Shown piece by piece: positions 35,799-46,784 of a stretch of DNA of 64,000 nt. Where the stretch lies: assembly GCF_901000735.1 (NCBI RefSeq), contig NC_081547.1, forward strand, positions 19,654,838-19,718,837, given 5' to 3'. Source of the stretch: Corylus avellana (Eukaryota; Streptophyta; Magnoliopsida; Fagales; Betulaceae). A program made the translations under genes and the position numbers. A model generated the notes under the pieces. It was not told the DNA's origin. It made no database searches and saw only the letters and a list, made by a program, of their open reading frames with translations. Position 1 is the stretch's first letter. Every line of letters starts with the position of its first letter.

Positions 35799-36270
35799 TA
35801 TTGCATATGTTGAAGGTGATGGGATCCACATGTCGCCCCAAATATTAATCGAAGTGCCATCACCAACCCTCCATATCAAGCCCTCCTTAAGCAGATTTTT
35901 AGCATTCCATATGTACGCCATGCGTAGGAAGGATTTCGCCCTAGCTTCGAATTAAGAAAACAACCATTCAGGTAATACTTTTGATGGAGGACTCTAGCTA
36001 CCAAAGTCTCATGTTGCTGCAATAGTCGCCAACCTTGTTTGGCTAGTAATGCCAAGTTGAAGCTCTCAATGTTCTGGTATCCCATCCCTCCTTTCTCGTT
36101 CGGTCTGCCCAATCTCTCCCAACTCATCCAAGCAATCTTGGTCTCCTTATTTGGACATCATTGACACTGTTTTAGGCAACTGGAAGACACTCATAGTATA
36201 TGTTGGAATGGCTTGGATTACAGCCTTCAAACGAACTTCTTTCTTTGCTTGTGATAACATTTTTTAAGTG

Positions 36271-36897
36271 TAATACCCCGATAAAACACCAAGTTTTAAA
36301 AGTCTAATAATTTACTATAAGTAGCTCAACTTCTTCAGTCCTTTTTAAGCAAAACCCAAGACACCCACTTCCTTACCGAACGTACACTAGGGGGATCACC
36401 TGAACGTACGCTCTTGACCTAAGTTCGTGCATACACTTGGGGAACCACCACAAGCGTTCGTTGACCAGTCTTTGAACCATTAGGTAATACTCAAATGTAC
36501 GCCTGAACTTTTCTACTTATTGTGCAATAGTATACGAACGTTCACCCCTATAGTACCTAAACATTTGCTGACAACTCTAAAAAGTAATTTTAACTCATTC
36601 TCCACATTTTCAGAAGAAAGCACGCCTCAAGCTCCTCTATAAATCCTTTCCTTCTACCCTCAGCTCATCCTTACACCAAGAAACCCTAACCCTAGAGTGA
36701 TGAGTGATTTTGAAGAAAAGATGGAAACCTTGGTGGAGTCTTGCCTTCTTCAAAGTAATTTCTAGACCATTCCCTTTTCCTTCATGATGTTATTATTGTT
36801 TTCTTAATATTACAAGTTTTAAAGATGCTATAACAAATTCTTGTACCCATTTTTTTCAAAACCAAGAATGATTTTGAAGAGCTTTGAACCTGCGTTT
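36271..36897 (+). mobile_element. LTR fragment, TGTAATACCCCG family
   Basis: Begins TGTAATACCCCGATAAAAC just after the LINE relic. A TATA box (CTATAAATCC, 36637) lies about 370 bp inside, preceded by repeated words CGAACGTACAC, GAACGTACGCT, CAAGCGTTCGTT and CGAACGTTCACC (36377-36545). The transcript-like part CCAAGAAACCCTAACCCTAGAG follows. The right end is lost at the next LTR piece. Confidence 0.6.
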
Positions 36898-37160
36898 GTG
36901 TAGTGACCTAAATAATTAATTAGGCTTAAGACAGCTTAATTAAGGGGTTAATTGGACTTTGAGTCACTAGGGACACTTGAAGGGACATTTTTCAAATTTT
37001 TGAGTTATGAAGCTACAGTAGACGAACACTCGAGTGGGGGCCCACACGAGTGCTCGTTGACTTTTTGTTGATTGCTGGTTTTTGCCCGCGCGTGCCACCT
37101 GCAACTCAAAAACCCCTGGATAAACAGTAAACGAGCGCTTGACACCTTTTTGGTTTGATT
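36898..37160 (+). mobile_element. LTR fragment, TGTAGTGACC family
   Basis: TGTAGTGACCTAAATAATTAATTAGGCTTAAGACAGC matches the left end of the solo LTR at 42224-44187 (minus strand) and the stub at 59026. It includes CGAACACTCGAGTGG, ACGAGTGCTCGTTG and AACGAGCGCTTGAC words, then breaks off. Confidence 0.6.
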
Positions 37161-37189
37161 CTTGAGTGTGTGTGAGTTTTTTTGACAGA

Positions 37190-37400
37190 TCTATGGATCT
37201 AGCTGCTCAGGTCGATGCCTTATCTATCAAAGTAGACCAACTCATGGCAGCTAGGTTTGCCCAAACCTAGTTTCCTCACACTTACACACCACATAAGTCA
37301 TGTTCATATTGTTTTAATCCTTATCAGCATGTAAGAAATTGTCCATTCATTAGAAACTACAAGATTAATGAGGATGATGCTTGCTATTCTTAACATGAGC
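37190..37400 (+). pseudogene. Retrotransposon gag C-terminal fragment
   Basis: A short frame (MDLAAQVDALSIKVDQLM, then CSYCFNPYQHVRNCPF) looks like the linker and degenerate zinc-knuckle of an Athila-type gag. It has a stop and no remaining element around it. Confidence 0.5.
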
Positions 37401-37402
37401 AT

Positions 37403-38524
37403 TGATGAGTGCCAAATATTGCATCTTTAGACCCCCTTAATTTACATTTGCTAAACCTTTAGCTTTGTTATTTCCTAATGTTTTTGGTTAGTTTTGGTGT
37501 CTTAGTATTTTGAAGGTTGTTAAGAGAAAACTGTGGTTTGAAGGTGAAAATTACAAAGAAGTGGGAACAAGTGAGATTCTGGAAGTTAGGTTTGAGCACA
37601 CAGCACCACGCTCTAGCGCATATGCACTTGAGCCCAACAGGGAAACGCTCAAGTGCACTCCCGCATACACCCAAGAAGCAGCATCGAAGTCCTAGGTTTT
37701 TAGTATTTATAGCATTATTTTCTTTTGTAAAACACACATTGGAGGCACCATTCAGTCTAGAATTCTGACTTTTTGTCGTTTTAGAGTTCTGAATTCGTTT
37801 CCTCTTGTAAGTTTATTAATTTTTATGGTTTCAATTCATTTCATTATGCTTTTTGTGATCATGAGAGGCTAAAGCCCTCAACTAAGGTTGAAGATGAAGC
37901 CTCGTCATTGACAAAAAATTATATTCTCGTTATTTCGTTCGTACAATTCTGAGTTTCAATAAAAGTGTTGTTTTATTTCAATTCAATTAGTTGATTAATC
38001 TCTTTTAATTGAATGTTGTGATTGTTATGTGTTAAATGTTAGATATTCGATGTGTTTCATCTGACGGATACATCGAATCATTCGATTGAAATTGGATATG
38101 CATTGTGATTCGTGAATCAAACAGATACATTGGATGATTTGATTTCAATTGGGTATTCGTTGTGATTTGTTAAAGGGGTGGATACATTGAATGTTTTAAT
38201 ATATATTTTTGTGAAACATAGAACAACACATAGGGCTTTATTGTTTGTTGGTTGTATGAGCAAATAAGAGAGTATGCTATTTTGATTTGGCGAAGTGAAT
38301 TCTGAAACCTTAATGCTTTTTATCATTTGTTTTAATCATTTTTATTTATTTTATCTTTTTGCACGACAAAATCACACAAAATTCGGAACTAGGTTAACAT
38401 AGGATTGGTTTAGATAGAGATTAAATTTCATGACACAATTCCTTGTGGACTTGACCTCGCACTTGCATAAATTATATTGCACACGACTCGTGCACTTGCG
38501 AGTATCATTTTAAACCTTACAACA
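37403..38524 (+). repeat. 5' LTR of the second Athila-type element (about 1.1 kb)
   Basis: TG...CA ends. TATA box TATTTATAGC at 37704. Words ACGCTCTAGCGCA (37608), TGCACTTGAGC (37623) and ACGCTCAAGTGCAC (37645) lie 45-110 bp upstream of it. A related solo LTR is at 34459-35798. Confidence 0.75.
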
Positions 38525-38739
38525 AGTTTTTGGGGCCGTTTTCGGGTAATTTTTTTGTTTGTGCAAATTGATTTTGTTCTTAATTGATTTTACTTTTTTA
38601 CTAGTTTAGTTAGATTTTTGTTTTATTTTCTTTGTTGTAATTTTATTTTTATTTATTTTTGCTTTATTATCTAATAATAATAATTAAAAAAAAAAGTGTT
38701 TTGTGGTGTTTTTGTTTCTGTTGTAGTCTCTGCCAGAGG

Positions 38740-38955
38740 AACCAGTGCCGCTTGAGTGCACCAGCACAAGGGAAGAAAGTGAGAGCCGCACCTGGGCTCG
38801 ATCATTCTACGCTTGGGCTCCAGTGCACTGCACATGCACGCTCGAGCACACACCATTGCCGCTTGAGTGCACCAGCACAGTAGCAGCACACCTGACGGAC
38901 CAATGCACACCTACGCTCCATCATTCCTCACCTGCGCTTGAGCGTACCTCTGCAA
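38740..38955 (+). promoter_or_regulatory. Leader array of CGCTTGAGTGCACC-type words
   Basis: CCGCTTGAGTGCACCAGCACA occurs in two nearly identical copies (38748, 38860), with ACGCTCGAGCACAC (38836) and TGCGCTTGAGCGTACC (38932) around them. It sits between primer site and gag, like the leader array of the first Athila-like element. Confidence 0.65.
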
Positions 38956-39112
38956 ATAGCCTTAGCAAACCGGCAGCAGCTCAGTAGAGAAGCTTTTTTC
39001 AAATTCTTTTCGGTCTATTTTGTAAGCAGTTTATTTTCTGTTTTTACTTTTCTTATTTTTGTGAATATTTTGTTTTTGTTAGTTAGTTTATTTTAGCATT
39101 TTTGTTTGGTGG

Positions 39113-40899
39113 ATGCTTGGTCAGAGATCCTTAAACCTAGAGCTGACACTTTTAGATCCCGAATTGGAAAGAACTCTTCGGAGAAGTCATAGAACACCTG
39201 CTAAGTTAGAGACTGTTGAGATGGGAGACCAACCTGTACCGAAGAATGTGGACCTCACTAGATCTCAGGGGCATTTGTTCACAGCTGTTGCGACAACTCT
39301 CCTTCGTGTATAGTTTTGCCCCCAACTAATGCCACACATTTTGACCTTAAGCCTCATGTTATCCAACTTTTACCGTCATTCCACGGTTAAGAGATGGAAA
39401 ACCCTTACAGTCATGTGAAGAAATTCAAGGATACGTGTGCAACATTCAAGTTTTAGAACTTTTCTGAAGAGTCTATTCATTTGAGACTGTTTCCTTTCTC
39501 TCTTCACGATAGAGCCAAGGCATGGTTGGATTCTAACATGCCCATATCTACCACATCGTGGGAAATATTGTTGAACAAGTTCTACAATAAGTTTTTCCCG
39601 ATGTCCAGAGTTAATGAGTACCAAAAGGAAATTAGTTCTTTCACTCAGGAGGAGAATGAGAAGTTTTCTGAGAGTTGGGAGCGATTCAAAGACTTACTGA
39701 TAAAATGCCCTCCACATGGATATGAGAAATGGAGACTCATTCAGTTCTTCTACCAAGGATTGACTCAATCGAACCGTAGTATAATCGAGTCTATGAATAG
39801 GAGGGTATTTTTAAGCTTAATGGAGGATGAAGCAGACAAAGCATTGGATAAGTTGTCCAACAACTCGCAGCAGTTGGATTGTTCAAGTTGTCAGGACAAA
39901 TCTGCATGTATTCCAAAGAAAGGAGGCATCTATGAATTGAAAGAAGACACGGATATAAGGATGAAGATGAATGCTCTCACCAAAAAGGTCAACGCTCTCA
40001 CAATGCGCCAGTCCATTAATGCAACCAATGCATTCAATGTTGATAGCTGTTCCATCTGTGCTTGTCCTATGCACTTAGCACAGAATTGTCCATCTCTACC
40101 GACTTTTGCCGAGTGCCCAATGAAACAAGTGAACGCTTTCAATGATTACCAGAAGCAAGCAAGTGGACCATACTCGGAAACCTACAATCTAGGGTGGTGG
40201 AACCACCCTAATTTCTCATAGAAGCAGAACCAATCGATGAATCTGGGAGGAGCCCCTCATCATGCCCAAAACCAATACCCTTTAGGATGCCATCCACCGG
40301 TTCAAAATCATGGTTGCTCGGCTCATCCAACGCCACCCCCTACTTACCAATCACCCAATCAAGTGCCAGCGTCTTCTTCACAGTCTACCTTGGAAGACAC
40401 TCTCAAGGCCTTCATGCAACTCACAAGCCAATCTATAAGTGAAGTGAAGAATGCTACTATGGTGAATACCCAAGCGATTGCCAAGATGGGGAGTCAGATT
40501 GGACAGATAGCCAATCACTTGGGTGAAAGAGAGAAGGGAAAGTTCCCTAGTAAGCCCGTGCCTAACCTTAAGGGACAATTTGCAGTTGAAAATTCTTTAA
40601 GTCTTGTGCACGGGCAGGAACATGTGCAGGCAATTGTCATACTGAGGTTAGGAAGACAAGTGGACAATCAAATGGTTCTGCCAAAAGAGAACCCTCCGCA
40701 GCCTCAATGGAAAGATAGTGGCAACAATGAGGAAAGAGAAGCTGAGCCATCTAGAGCCACACCCATTGTTGAGGATCCTTCAAGGTTGTTTGTGCCTAAA
40801 GCACCTTACCCTGAAAGATTACAAGCGCCTAAGAAAGGAGGAAATTTGAGGATATTCTGGAGGTATTTAAGCAAGTCCAAATCAATATCGTATTTTTGA
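39113..40899 (+). pseudogene. Athila-type gag of the second element
   Basis: It starts at ATG 39113 with LDPELERTLRR, equivalent to LDPEIERTIRQ in the first element, then shifts frame. From about 39310 the gag core follows in another frame (ENPYSHVKKFKD, LRLFPFSLHDRAKAWL, FYNKFFPMSRVNEY, WERFKDLLIKCPPHG, FFYQGL), then a degenerate zinc knuckle (CSICACPMHLAQNCP) and a Gln/Pro-rich tail. Stops near 39386, 39454 and at 40219 (TAG for an expected Trp) break it. The last frame runs to 40899 and overlaps the next frame by four bases. Confidence 0.82.
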
Positions 40900-42101
40900 A
40901 TGCCATCCAACAAGTTCCATCATATGCCAAGTTCTTGAAGGACTTGATTACTGTCAAAATGAGAACGAATGTCCCAAAGAATGCATTTTTGACTGAGCAG
41001 GTCAGTTCTATCCTACAATGCAAGTTGTCCATCAAGTACAAGGACCCTGTGTGTCCTACCATATCTTGCATGATAGGAGTCAGTCGGATTGAAAGGGCGT
41101 TAGTGGATCTTGGAGCAAGTGTGAACCTACTGCCCTATTCAGTCTACTTGCAATTGGGGTTAGGGGAATTGAAGCCCACATCTATGACACTCGAATTGGC
41201 TGACAGGTCGGTGAAGATTCCAAGGGGAATAATTGAGGACGTGTTGATTAAGGTTGATAAGTTTTATTTCCTTGTGGATTTCATTGTGTTAGACACAGAG
41301 CTAGTTCAGAATGTTGGAATTCAAATACTGGTGATTCTAGGGTGAACTTTCTTAGCTACGGCTAACGCCTTGATTAGTTGTAGGACGGGGGTAATGAAGA
41401 TCTCTTTTGTGAACATGATAGTAGAGCTGAATATCTTTGATATTAGCAAGCAGGCACTAGAATATGATGAGGTCATACATGTATGCTTTATTGAGGAGAT
41501 AGTCGGTGAATCAAGCATAGAGGACCTCTTGGAAGGATGCCTTGCTTAATTTGGAGAGGATTTGGACTTAAACAAGTTACTTGAGCAACCAGATGCAATT
41601 TTGAAGTCTGCTCCAGTGACAAGCAGTGACGATTGGGAGATAGCATTTCCAAAGCCTCCCAAGAAGGAACTTAAGCCTTTACCAGACACTCTTAAGTATA
41701 AGTTCTTCGATCCAGCCGAATCTTTGCCTATAATTATAGCTTCTGACTTGGTTGAAGCTCAAGAAGAGAAGTTTGATGTGTTGAGAGAGCACAAGGAAGC
41801 TATCGGCTGGACCATAGACGACATCAAAGGAATCAGCCCCTTGGTGGTAATGCACAAGATACATTTGGAGGAGAATGCCAAGCCATCGAGGGAGCCACAA
41901 AGGAGGCTAAATCCAACTATGCAAGAAGTTGTGAGAGCAGAAGTGATTAAGTTGTTGGATGTAGGGATCACATATCCAATTTCTGATGGCAAGTGGGTGA
42001 GCCCGATTCACGTTGTGCCTAAGCAGGCTAGGTTGACGGTAGTGAAGAACAAGGATAACGAGTTGGTCCCAACTCATATTCAGTTAGGATGGAGGGAGTG
42101 A
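40896..42101 (+). pseudogene. Athila-type protease and N-terminal reverse transcriptase
   Basis: One reading frame continues from 40896 to 42101 with internal stops (TGA 41343, TAA 41548). The protease part is the aspartic type, with DLGASVNLLP in place of the usual D-S/T-G-A and LELADRSVKIPRG. After the linker (NIFDISKQALEYDE) comes the start of reverse transcriptase: REHKEAIGWTIDDIKGISP, QRRLNPTMQEVVRAEV, YPISDGKWVSPIHVVPK. It breaks off just where the GWRVCIDYRKLN block should begin, and the catalytic YxDD block is missing. Confidence 0.82.
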
Positions 42102-42218
42102 GGAAATTGTTGAGGAGGCTGTTAATGAGCCAAGTCTTGAGAACCCTTTGGGAGAGTGCTTTGCTCAATTTGGATGTGATCTAGACCTTGACAAGTTCCT
42201 TGAGCAAGCTGAGACTTT
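42102..42218 (+). other. First copy of the acidic-ORF start, ahead of the solo LTR
   Basis: ATGAGCCAAGTCTTGAGAA...GCTTTGCTCAATTTGGATGTGATCTAGAC resembles the sequence resuming after the solo LTR (44190-44280) beyond the 5-bp duplication, so there were two tandem copies of this stretch of about 100 bp before the LTR entered. Confidence 0.6.
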
Positions 42219-42223
42219 TAATG

Positions 42224-44187
42224 TGTAACGACCCCGATGGAAAAAATTAATTAACTAATAATTGACCCCACAGTTCGTCTCTCAGCCCTATCCCTTACGG
42301 GACAAGACTTAGGGATCACAACCTCTCCTACACGAGAGACCTCAGCAGAAGACTTTTAAATTATAGGGATAGAGAGCAGTAACTAAAACAACCACACATT
42401 CATACACCAGAGTAAACATAATACCTCATATCATAAAGATAAGTCACCAATGTATTGGTCATCACACCTTCATTAGAACAAAATATTACATCCCCAAATC
42501 ATAATTGTCTTACAAAATATCAACAGATCAAATCTTAAGCTTAAGTAGGGCATGTCTGCTCTGATGGTTCCTCCATCATCCCACATGGACTTCAACTACT
42601 TAGAGTCTATATCCTAAAAAATGACTCGGATCAAGTTCAACACAACTACCCATGTGTAATCCGAAGGCATCCTCGTCTAGGTTAGCTAAACTGAGCAATT
42701 ATTCATAGTGGAGGGGGAAAACATAAAACGAAGGGGTAAGTCTAAAGACTTAGTGAATGTCAATGCACATAATACACATGCTAGTTTATTGATGAACTCT
42801 ATTTGATAAAGTATGCAACAGTTTAATCATGACAGTTTTCCATAGGTGTGATATAGGTATATGATACATGCTTATAATCATTAATTAACAGTGATAGTTC
42901 AACAGTATGGTCAACCCGAGATATTACTCATTCTCAGCAAGGTTGGCTCTGTCCCAAGGGACCTGTAATACAACACTGGTGCCCTGAATATTGTACGCTA
43001 CTGTCCATAACACTAGTGGTATGACTGAGTCCAACCTTAGGTGGCCCACATCACTAATGATGTACATCCTATAGCAACCGATCGCTAAGGCTACGCCAGT
43101 CACGAAACAACCATTGGATCCAAGGCCCATATACAACACACACATTTGACCATAAAGTTAACATATATAGGAAGCCTATGGCCGTTATCCCGCACGTACC
43201 GGTGTACCATGTCATACAATGTAATTTATCTTGTCCATATTTTACATGCATGCTTTTACAAGTCTCATTTTCGTTATCATGTTAAGTACAACGTTTTTCA
43301 CAAATGCTAGAGTTCAAGTGTAGCAGAAAATATATTTCCGTGAGAGTTGCAAATATGCATGTTTTGGTACACAAAATAGACGTGCAAATATGGAAAAATA
43401 AATGGCCAAGCATTATGTGAGTTAAAACTCACCTGGTTCGATTAAATCCTCCAAGTAATCCTCCAACAAGTTCGGGTTCTCCAAATCTCTTGAAAATCCT
43501 CTCATTAGTCCTAAGTTCACTAAAACAAACCCTAGCTTGAAATCAGGGGGTGTTGGGTGCTTGGCCAAAAAGGCCATCTCCTGAACGTCCCTGGGCGAGC
43601 GCTTCTCCTAGGGACGAGCATTCGTCCAGTAAAGTCCAGGTGGAAAACCTCATTTGACCCACTTATTTCCCGGGCTTTCTAACAGTCTCTTATGCTATCA
43701 AGAGGCTTTATAACAGTATTCTAAACCATAACAACGTTTCTAACAGTAAGATTAAATCTAGGCAAGAAGAAACGTTTCCTTAAGCTTCTGGGTGGAGAAA
43801 ATTGAATGGGGGTGGATGGGTATTTATAGGGGGTAAGTCTGAGGGCAAAATGGTGAATAACAGGAAAGGGGCGAGCGCTCGTGGTACTACTGGGAGCGAG
43901 CGCTCATGTACTGTTGCTCAGAGGGGTTAGGTGGCAAGTGACACATGTGGAAAAAAATCAGTGGTCAATAAAAGGTCATCGAGCACTCGACCTGGTCCCC
44001 ACACAAGCGTTCATGTACGGTTGCCAGACAAGCGCTCGTGGGTGGTCCCCCACACAAGCGTTCATCTACTGTAGCTCCAAGACCTGAAAATTCCAAAATG
44101 TCCCTCCAGGTGCCCCTAGTGACCCAAGGCCCAATTAAGCTTCTAATTAAGCTGTCTTAAGCCAAATTGATTATTTGGGTTACTACA
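42224..44187 (-). mobile_element. Solo LTR (gypsy-type, TGTAGTAACCC family) with TAATG duplication
   Basis: 1964 bp, TGTAGTAACCC at 44187 (minus strand) to GGGGTCGTTACA at 42224, flanked by TAATG at 42219-42223 and 44188-44192. The canonical TATA box CCTATAAATA (minus, about 43821-43829) fixes the orientation. Upstream of it are six words of the CGAGCGCTCG type (43871, 43894, 43979, 44005, 44030, 44055). Fragments of the family are at 29025, 32376, 36898 and 59026. Confidence 0.9.
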
Positions 44188-44192
44188 TAATG

Positions 44193-44739
44193 AGCCAAGT
44201 TTGAAGGATCTTTAGAATAGTGCTTTGCTCAATTTGAATGTGATCTAGACTTTGACATGATACATGAGCAAGCTGAGGCCTTATTTGATTCTACTCCTGA
44301 GATGCAAACTGAGAATGGGGAAACCATTGAGATATCACTCCATAACCCATCTTCATTAGCAACTGAGCCTCTCATTGTTGATTACCATGAGGAGGAAGAA
44401 AAGGAGCAAGTTGAGCACCCAGAGCAAATTGAACCCCCAGAAAATCTAAATCAATCAAATGACAAGGAAGTGAATACTGAAGCTCCTTCCTTCTTCATTG
44501 TCCCTCTTGAGACACATCATGAACCCAAAGCTTCAACTCCTCAATGCCTCAAAGAGTCATCTTATGCCAAGATCTTCAAGGACCTATGCACACAAGTGCG
44601 CAAATCTAGGAATCATCTTCCTAAGAAGATTCCTCCAAGCAAGCAAGTCAACTATCTAAGATGGCAAAACATCCTTCGAGAGTGCTATGAAGTTTTAAAG
44701 AAGAAAGGATGGAAGATATTGGTTGGACATTCCAAATGA
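44193..44739 (+). CDS. Acidic hypothetical coding region of the second Athila-type element
   Basis: The longest frame from an ATG is 44257-44739 (160 aa): Glu-rich N-terminal half (EEEEKEQVEHPEQIEPPE), then a basic C-terminal half (QVRKSRNHLPKKIPPSKQVN, WQNILRECYEVLKKKGWKILVGH). The homologous part begins upstream at about 44193, where a TAG interrupts it. It stands where reverse transcriptase and integrase have been lost. I do not recognise a domain. No signal peptide or membrane segment. Intact length and non-repetitive composition suggest recent coding function, but that is inference. Confidence 0.5.
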
Positions 44740-44792
44740 TCGGGGAAAGCACTGTAATTTTTCTCTTCCATTTTATTTTCCGCACTTCTAGT

Positions 44793-44834
<42 letters not shown>

Positions 44835-45650
44835 TTTTTCATTTTATTTCTTCTCATTTTAATTTCTTATTTTTAATAGCAATTAATCTGATGATGCTTG
44901 TTTCAATGAGAAAATATTGCTGTTAGTTTTTTGACAGGTGTTCTGTTGTTTAAGTTTGGGGGACGCCCTGCCTTTTGCACACTAGAGTGTATTTTTACTT
45001 CTGCTAATGTATTTTTATACTACACATTGAGGACAATGTGTAATTCAAGTTTGGGGGTATGGAAAGACACATTATCTGTTTGTTTGTTTTTATCTGTCTG
45101 TTTGTTCTAAAAAAAAAAAAAAAAATTGTGCTATGTCGCTGTTAAGTATAAGTTAAGCTGTAATTGTGGTTTGCACTTCATTGGCTTCCATAAAGTGTTG
45201 ATCACATGATCATTTCATTAGGAATCTGAGTCCTTTGATTTATTTTTGGGCAAATGAAACTTCAATTGTTTTGAGTTGAATTATCATGAGCATAATCATT
45301 TTTATTTTGAGATTTGTTGGATGACTTATTGATGAATGACCTTGGTATGGCTAGGTCATTCATTAATAAGGGAGCTAATAAACTCAAAAGAGATCATTTT
45401 GAGTTTTTTACTGAGTAACCAGACCTCTTGCCTCTTAAGCATTGAGTGTTCGGGTAAAAATGTGTGAAGTTCAAGTTGATTGATGGTATGGCTAGCTTGG
45501 CTTCGTAGCCTTTTTGACTTGAGTTAATAAGCCCTTAGAGATGTTCTACATCTAGTGCCTTAAAGCCATCTGCTTTGGGAGCCATTGGCCTAACACTCAT
45601 TACATGAGTCAATTAGAAAGCTTAAGGGAGCTAAGCATTGCATAGCCTAA

Positions 45651-45684
<34 letters not shown>

Positions 45685-45895
45685 GAGAAAGAAGAAGAAA
45701 AAGACATATCTGACCTTGGTTGTTTCATCTGAAAGGGATTCTTACAAATTTTAAGGTTATGAACCATTTGTCTTAAAATTAAATTGAAGCCTCATGATTG
45801 TATGGTAATTTCACTTTGCACCTATCAAAACATATGATGTCTCAATTGTCCATTTATGAGTTATTTTAGTTTGGATTCTGATGCAGAGTGACTTA
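44740..45895 (+). other. 3' UTR of the second Athila-type element with two polypurine-like motifs
   Basis: AAGTTTGGGGG occurs at 44951 and 45047, the second after GAGGACAATGTGT. The stretch 45415-45650 (TGGCTTCGTAGCCTTTTTGACT, CATTACATGAGTCAATTAGAAAGCTTAAGGGA) matches 21590-21830 in the first element. A long T-run (44798-44831) and an A-run with (CA)n (45650-45681) are present. Confidence 0.6.
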
Positions 45896-45899
45896 GTAA

Positions 45900-46490
45900 G
45901 CTGTAGCGAAGAACAACAATAAAACAGCGGATAACTAATTTCAGATCTAGATTCTATTAAAGACCTAAGAATTCTTCTAAAAACAATAGATACTCTCTAA
46001 AGTTTAAAGGAAAAGAGGAATAAACTCAACTATGAGTATTCTCATTAATCAAAATCAATAATAAACAACAACTGTTTTTTCTAGAGGCTATAAGTATATA
46101 TTTATAGCCCACAACCCTAAACATAATAAAATATGACATAAATACCCCCAAAACCCTAAACTTAATAAAATAATGAAATATTGACTCTCAAAACCCTAAT
46201 CCTACTAAAACAAGGAAATAAAGACGGCTTAACCTAATTTAAAATGCAGAATATAACATAAGCAGCTCCGAGTGTGCTCGATCACAGGTATAGTGCGATC
46301 GATCGCACAACCAGTGGCCTAATGTGCAAGTGTTTGGAAGTGCACTCGATCGCAGGTACACGTGCGCTCGATCGCACTTCCAGGAAACTTGCGATCAGCA
46401 TCAAATGCCCTAAAGATTTTGAAGATGGAGTTGATCTTTTTAAGCTTGCTCATGACATTCCAAAAATAAGCTTTGAAGATTTCAAATGAA
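45900..46490 (-). mobile_element. LTR fragment on the minus strand with TGCGATCGAGCGCA words
   Basis: Minus-strand TATA box GCTATAAATA (46099-46108). Upstream of it on the same strand are words at 46272, 46294 (perfect palindrome TGCGATCGATCGCA), 46341 and 46363, the last reading TGCGATCGAGCGCA on the minus strand. Ends and family could not be settled. Confidence 0.5.
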
Positions 46491-46784
46491 CATTACTAGG
46501 CAATAAAATTTTAAATGAGTCGTCTTCAACATTACAAACTCATAATTTCAAAAGCCTAACTTGTTAAGAAACCTGTCAACAATATATCTATATATATATA
46601 TCAAACTTATACAGGCTTACATATTTTAAAAAAACGCACAAACAGCACTATAATGATAATACAAGACATGTTCATAACAACCAAGCCAGACATTTATCAA
46701 ACTCTAACATAAACTCGACAGAATTGTATAAAGTCACACATAAAGTTGACAGTGTTCTTCATCTACATGAAAATAGCAAGGGTT

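Larger units (their letters stand above)
33780..36250 (-). pseudogene. LINE ORF2 C-terminal relic with RNase H domain, split by a solo LTR
   Basis: The minus-strand frames give, in order: the last part of a LINE reverse transcriptase (QAIPTYTMSVFQLPK, ERLGRPNEKGGMGYQN, LALLAKQGWRLL, SYAWRT), a linker domain (INIWGDMWIPSPS, GDFTVRSAYHI), and an RNase H domain (ILKGDSLEVVQAL). This order is that of plant L1 elements. A solo LTR (34459-35798) and a 100-N gap (34110-34209) interrupt it. Across the LTR the frame is continuous if one TATTG copy is ignored. A few stops and shifts show it is dead. The upstream half of ORF2 is not in the window. Confidence 0.82.
37403..45895 (+). mobile_element. Second Athila-type element, 5' LTR present, pol largely deleted, 3' LTR not found
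   Basis: The 5' LTR (37403-38524) begins TGATGAGTGCCAAATATTGC and ends ACCTTACAACA, followed by a diverged tRNA-Asp-type primer site (about 38531-38548). Then come gag, protease and the first part of reverse transcriptase (to about 42101), an unexplained acidic coding region, and a 3' UTR that matches the first Athila-like element. Most of reverse transcriptase, RNase H and integrase are absent. A solo LTR (42224-44187) sits inside. I saw no second copy of this LTR within the window. Confidence 0.75.

Noticed and set aside
38659..38987. Small overlapping frames on both strands
   Set aside because: They follow from repeated CGCTTGAGTGCACC words in the retroelement leader; no domain.
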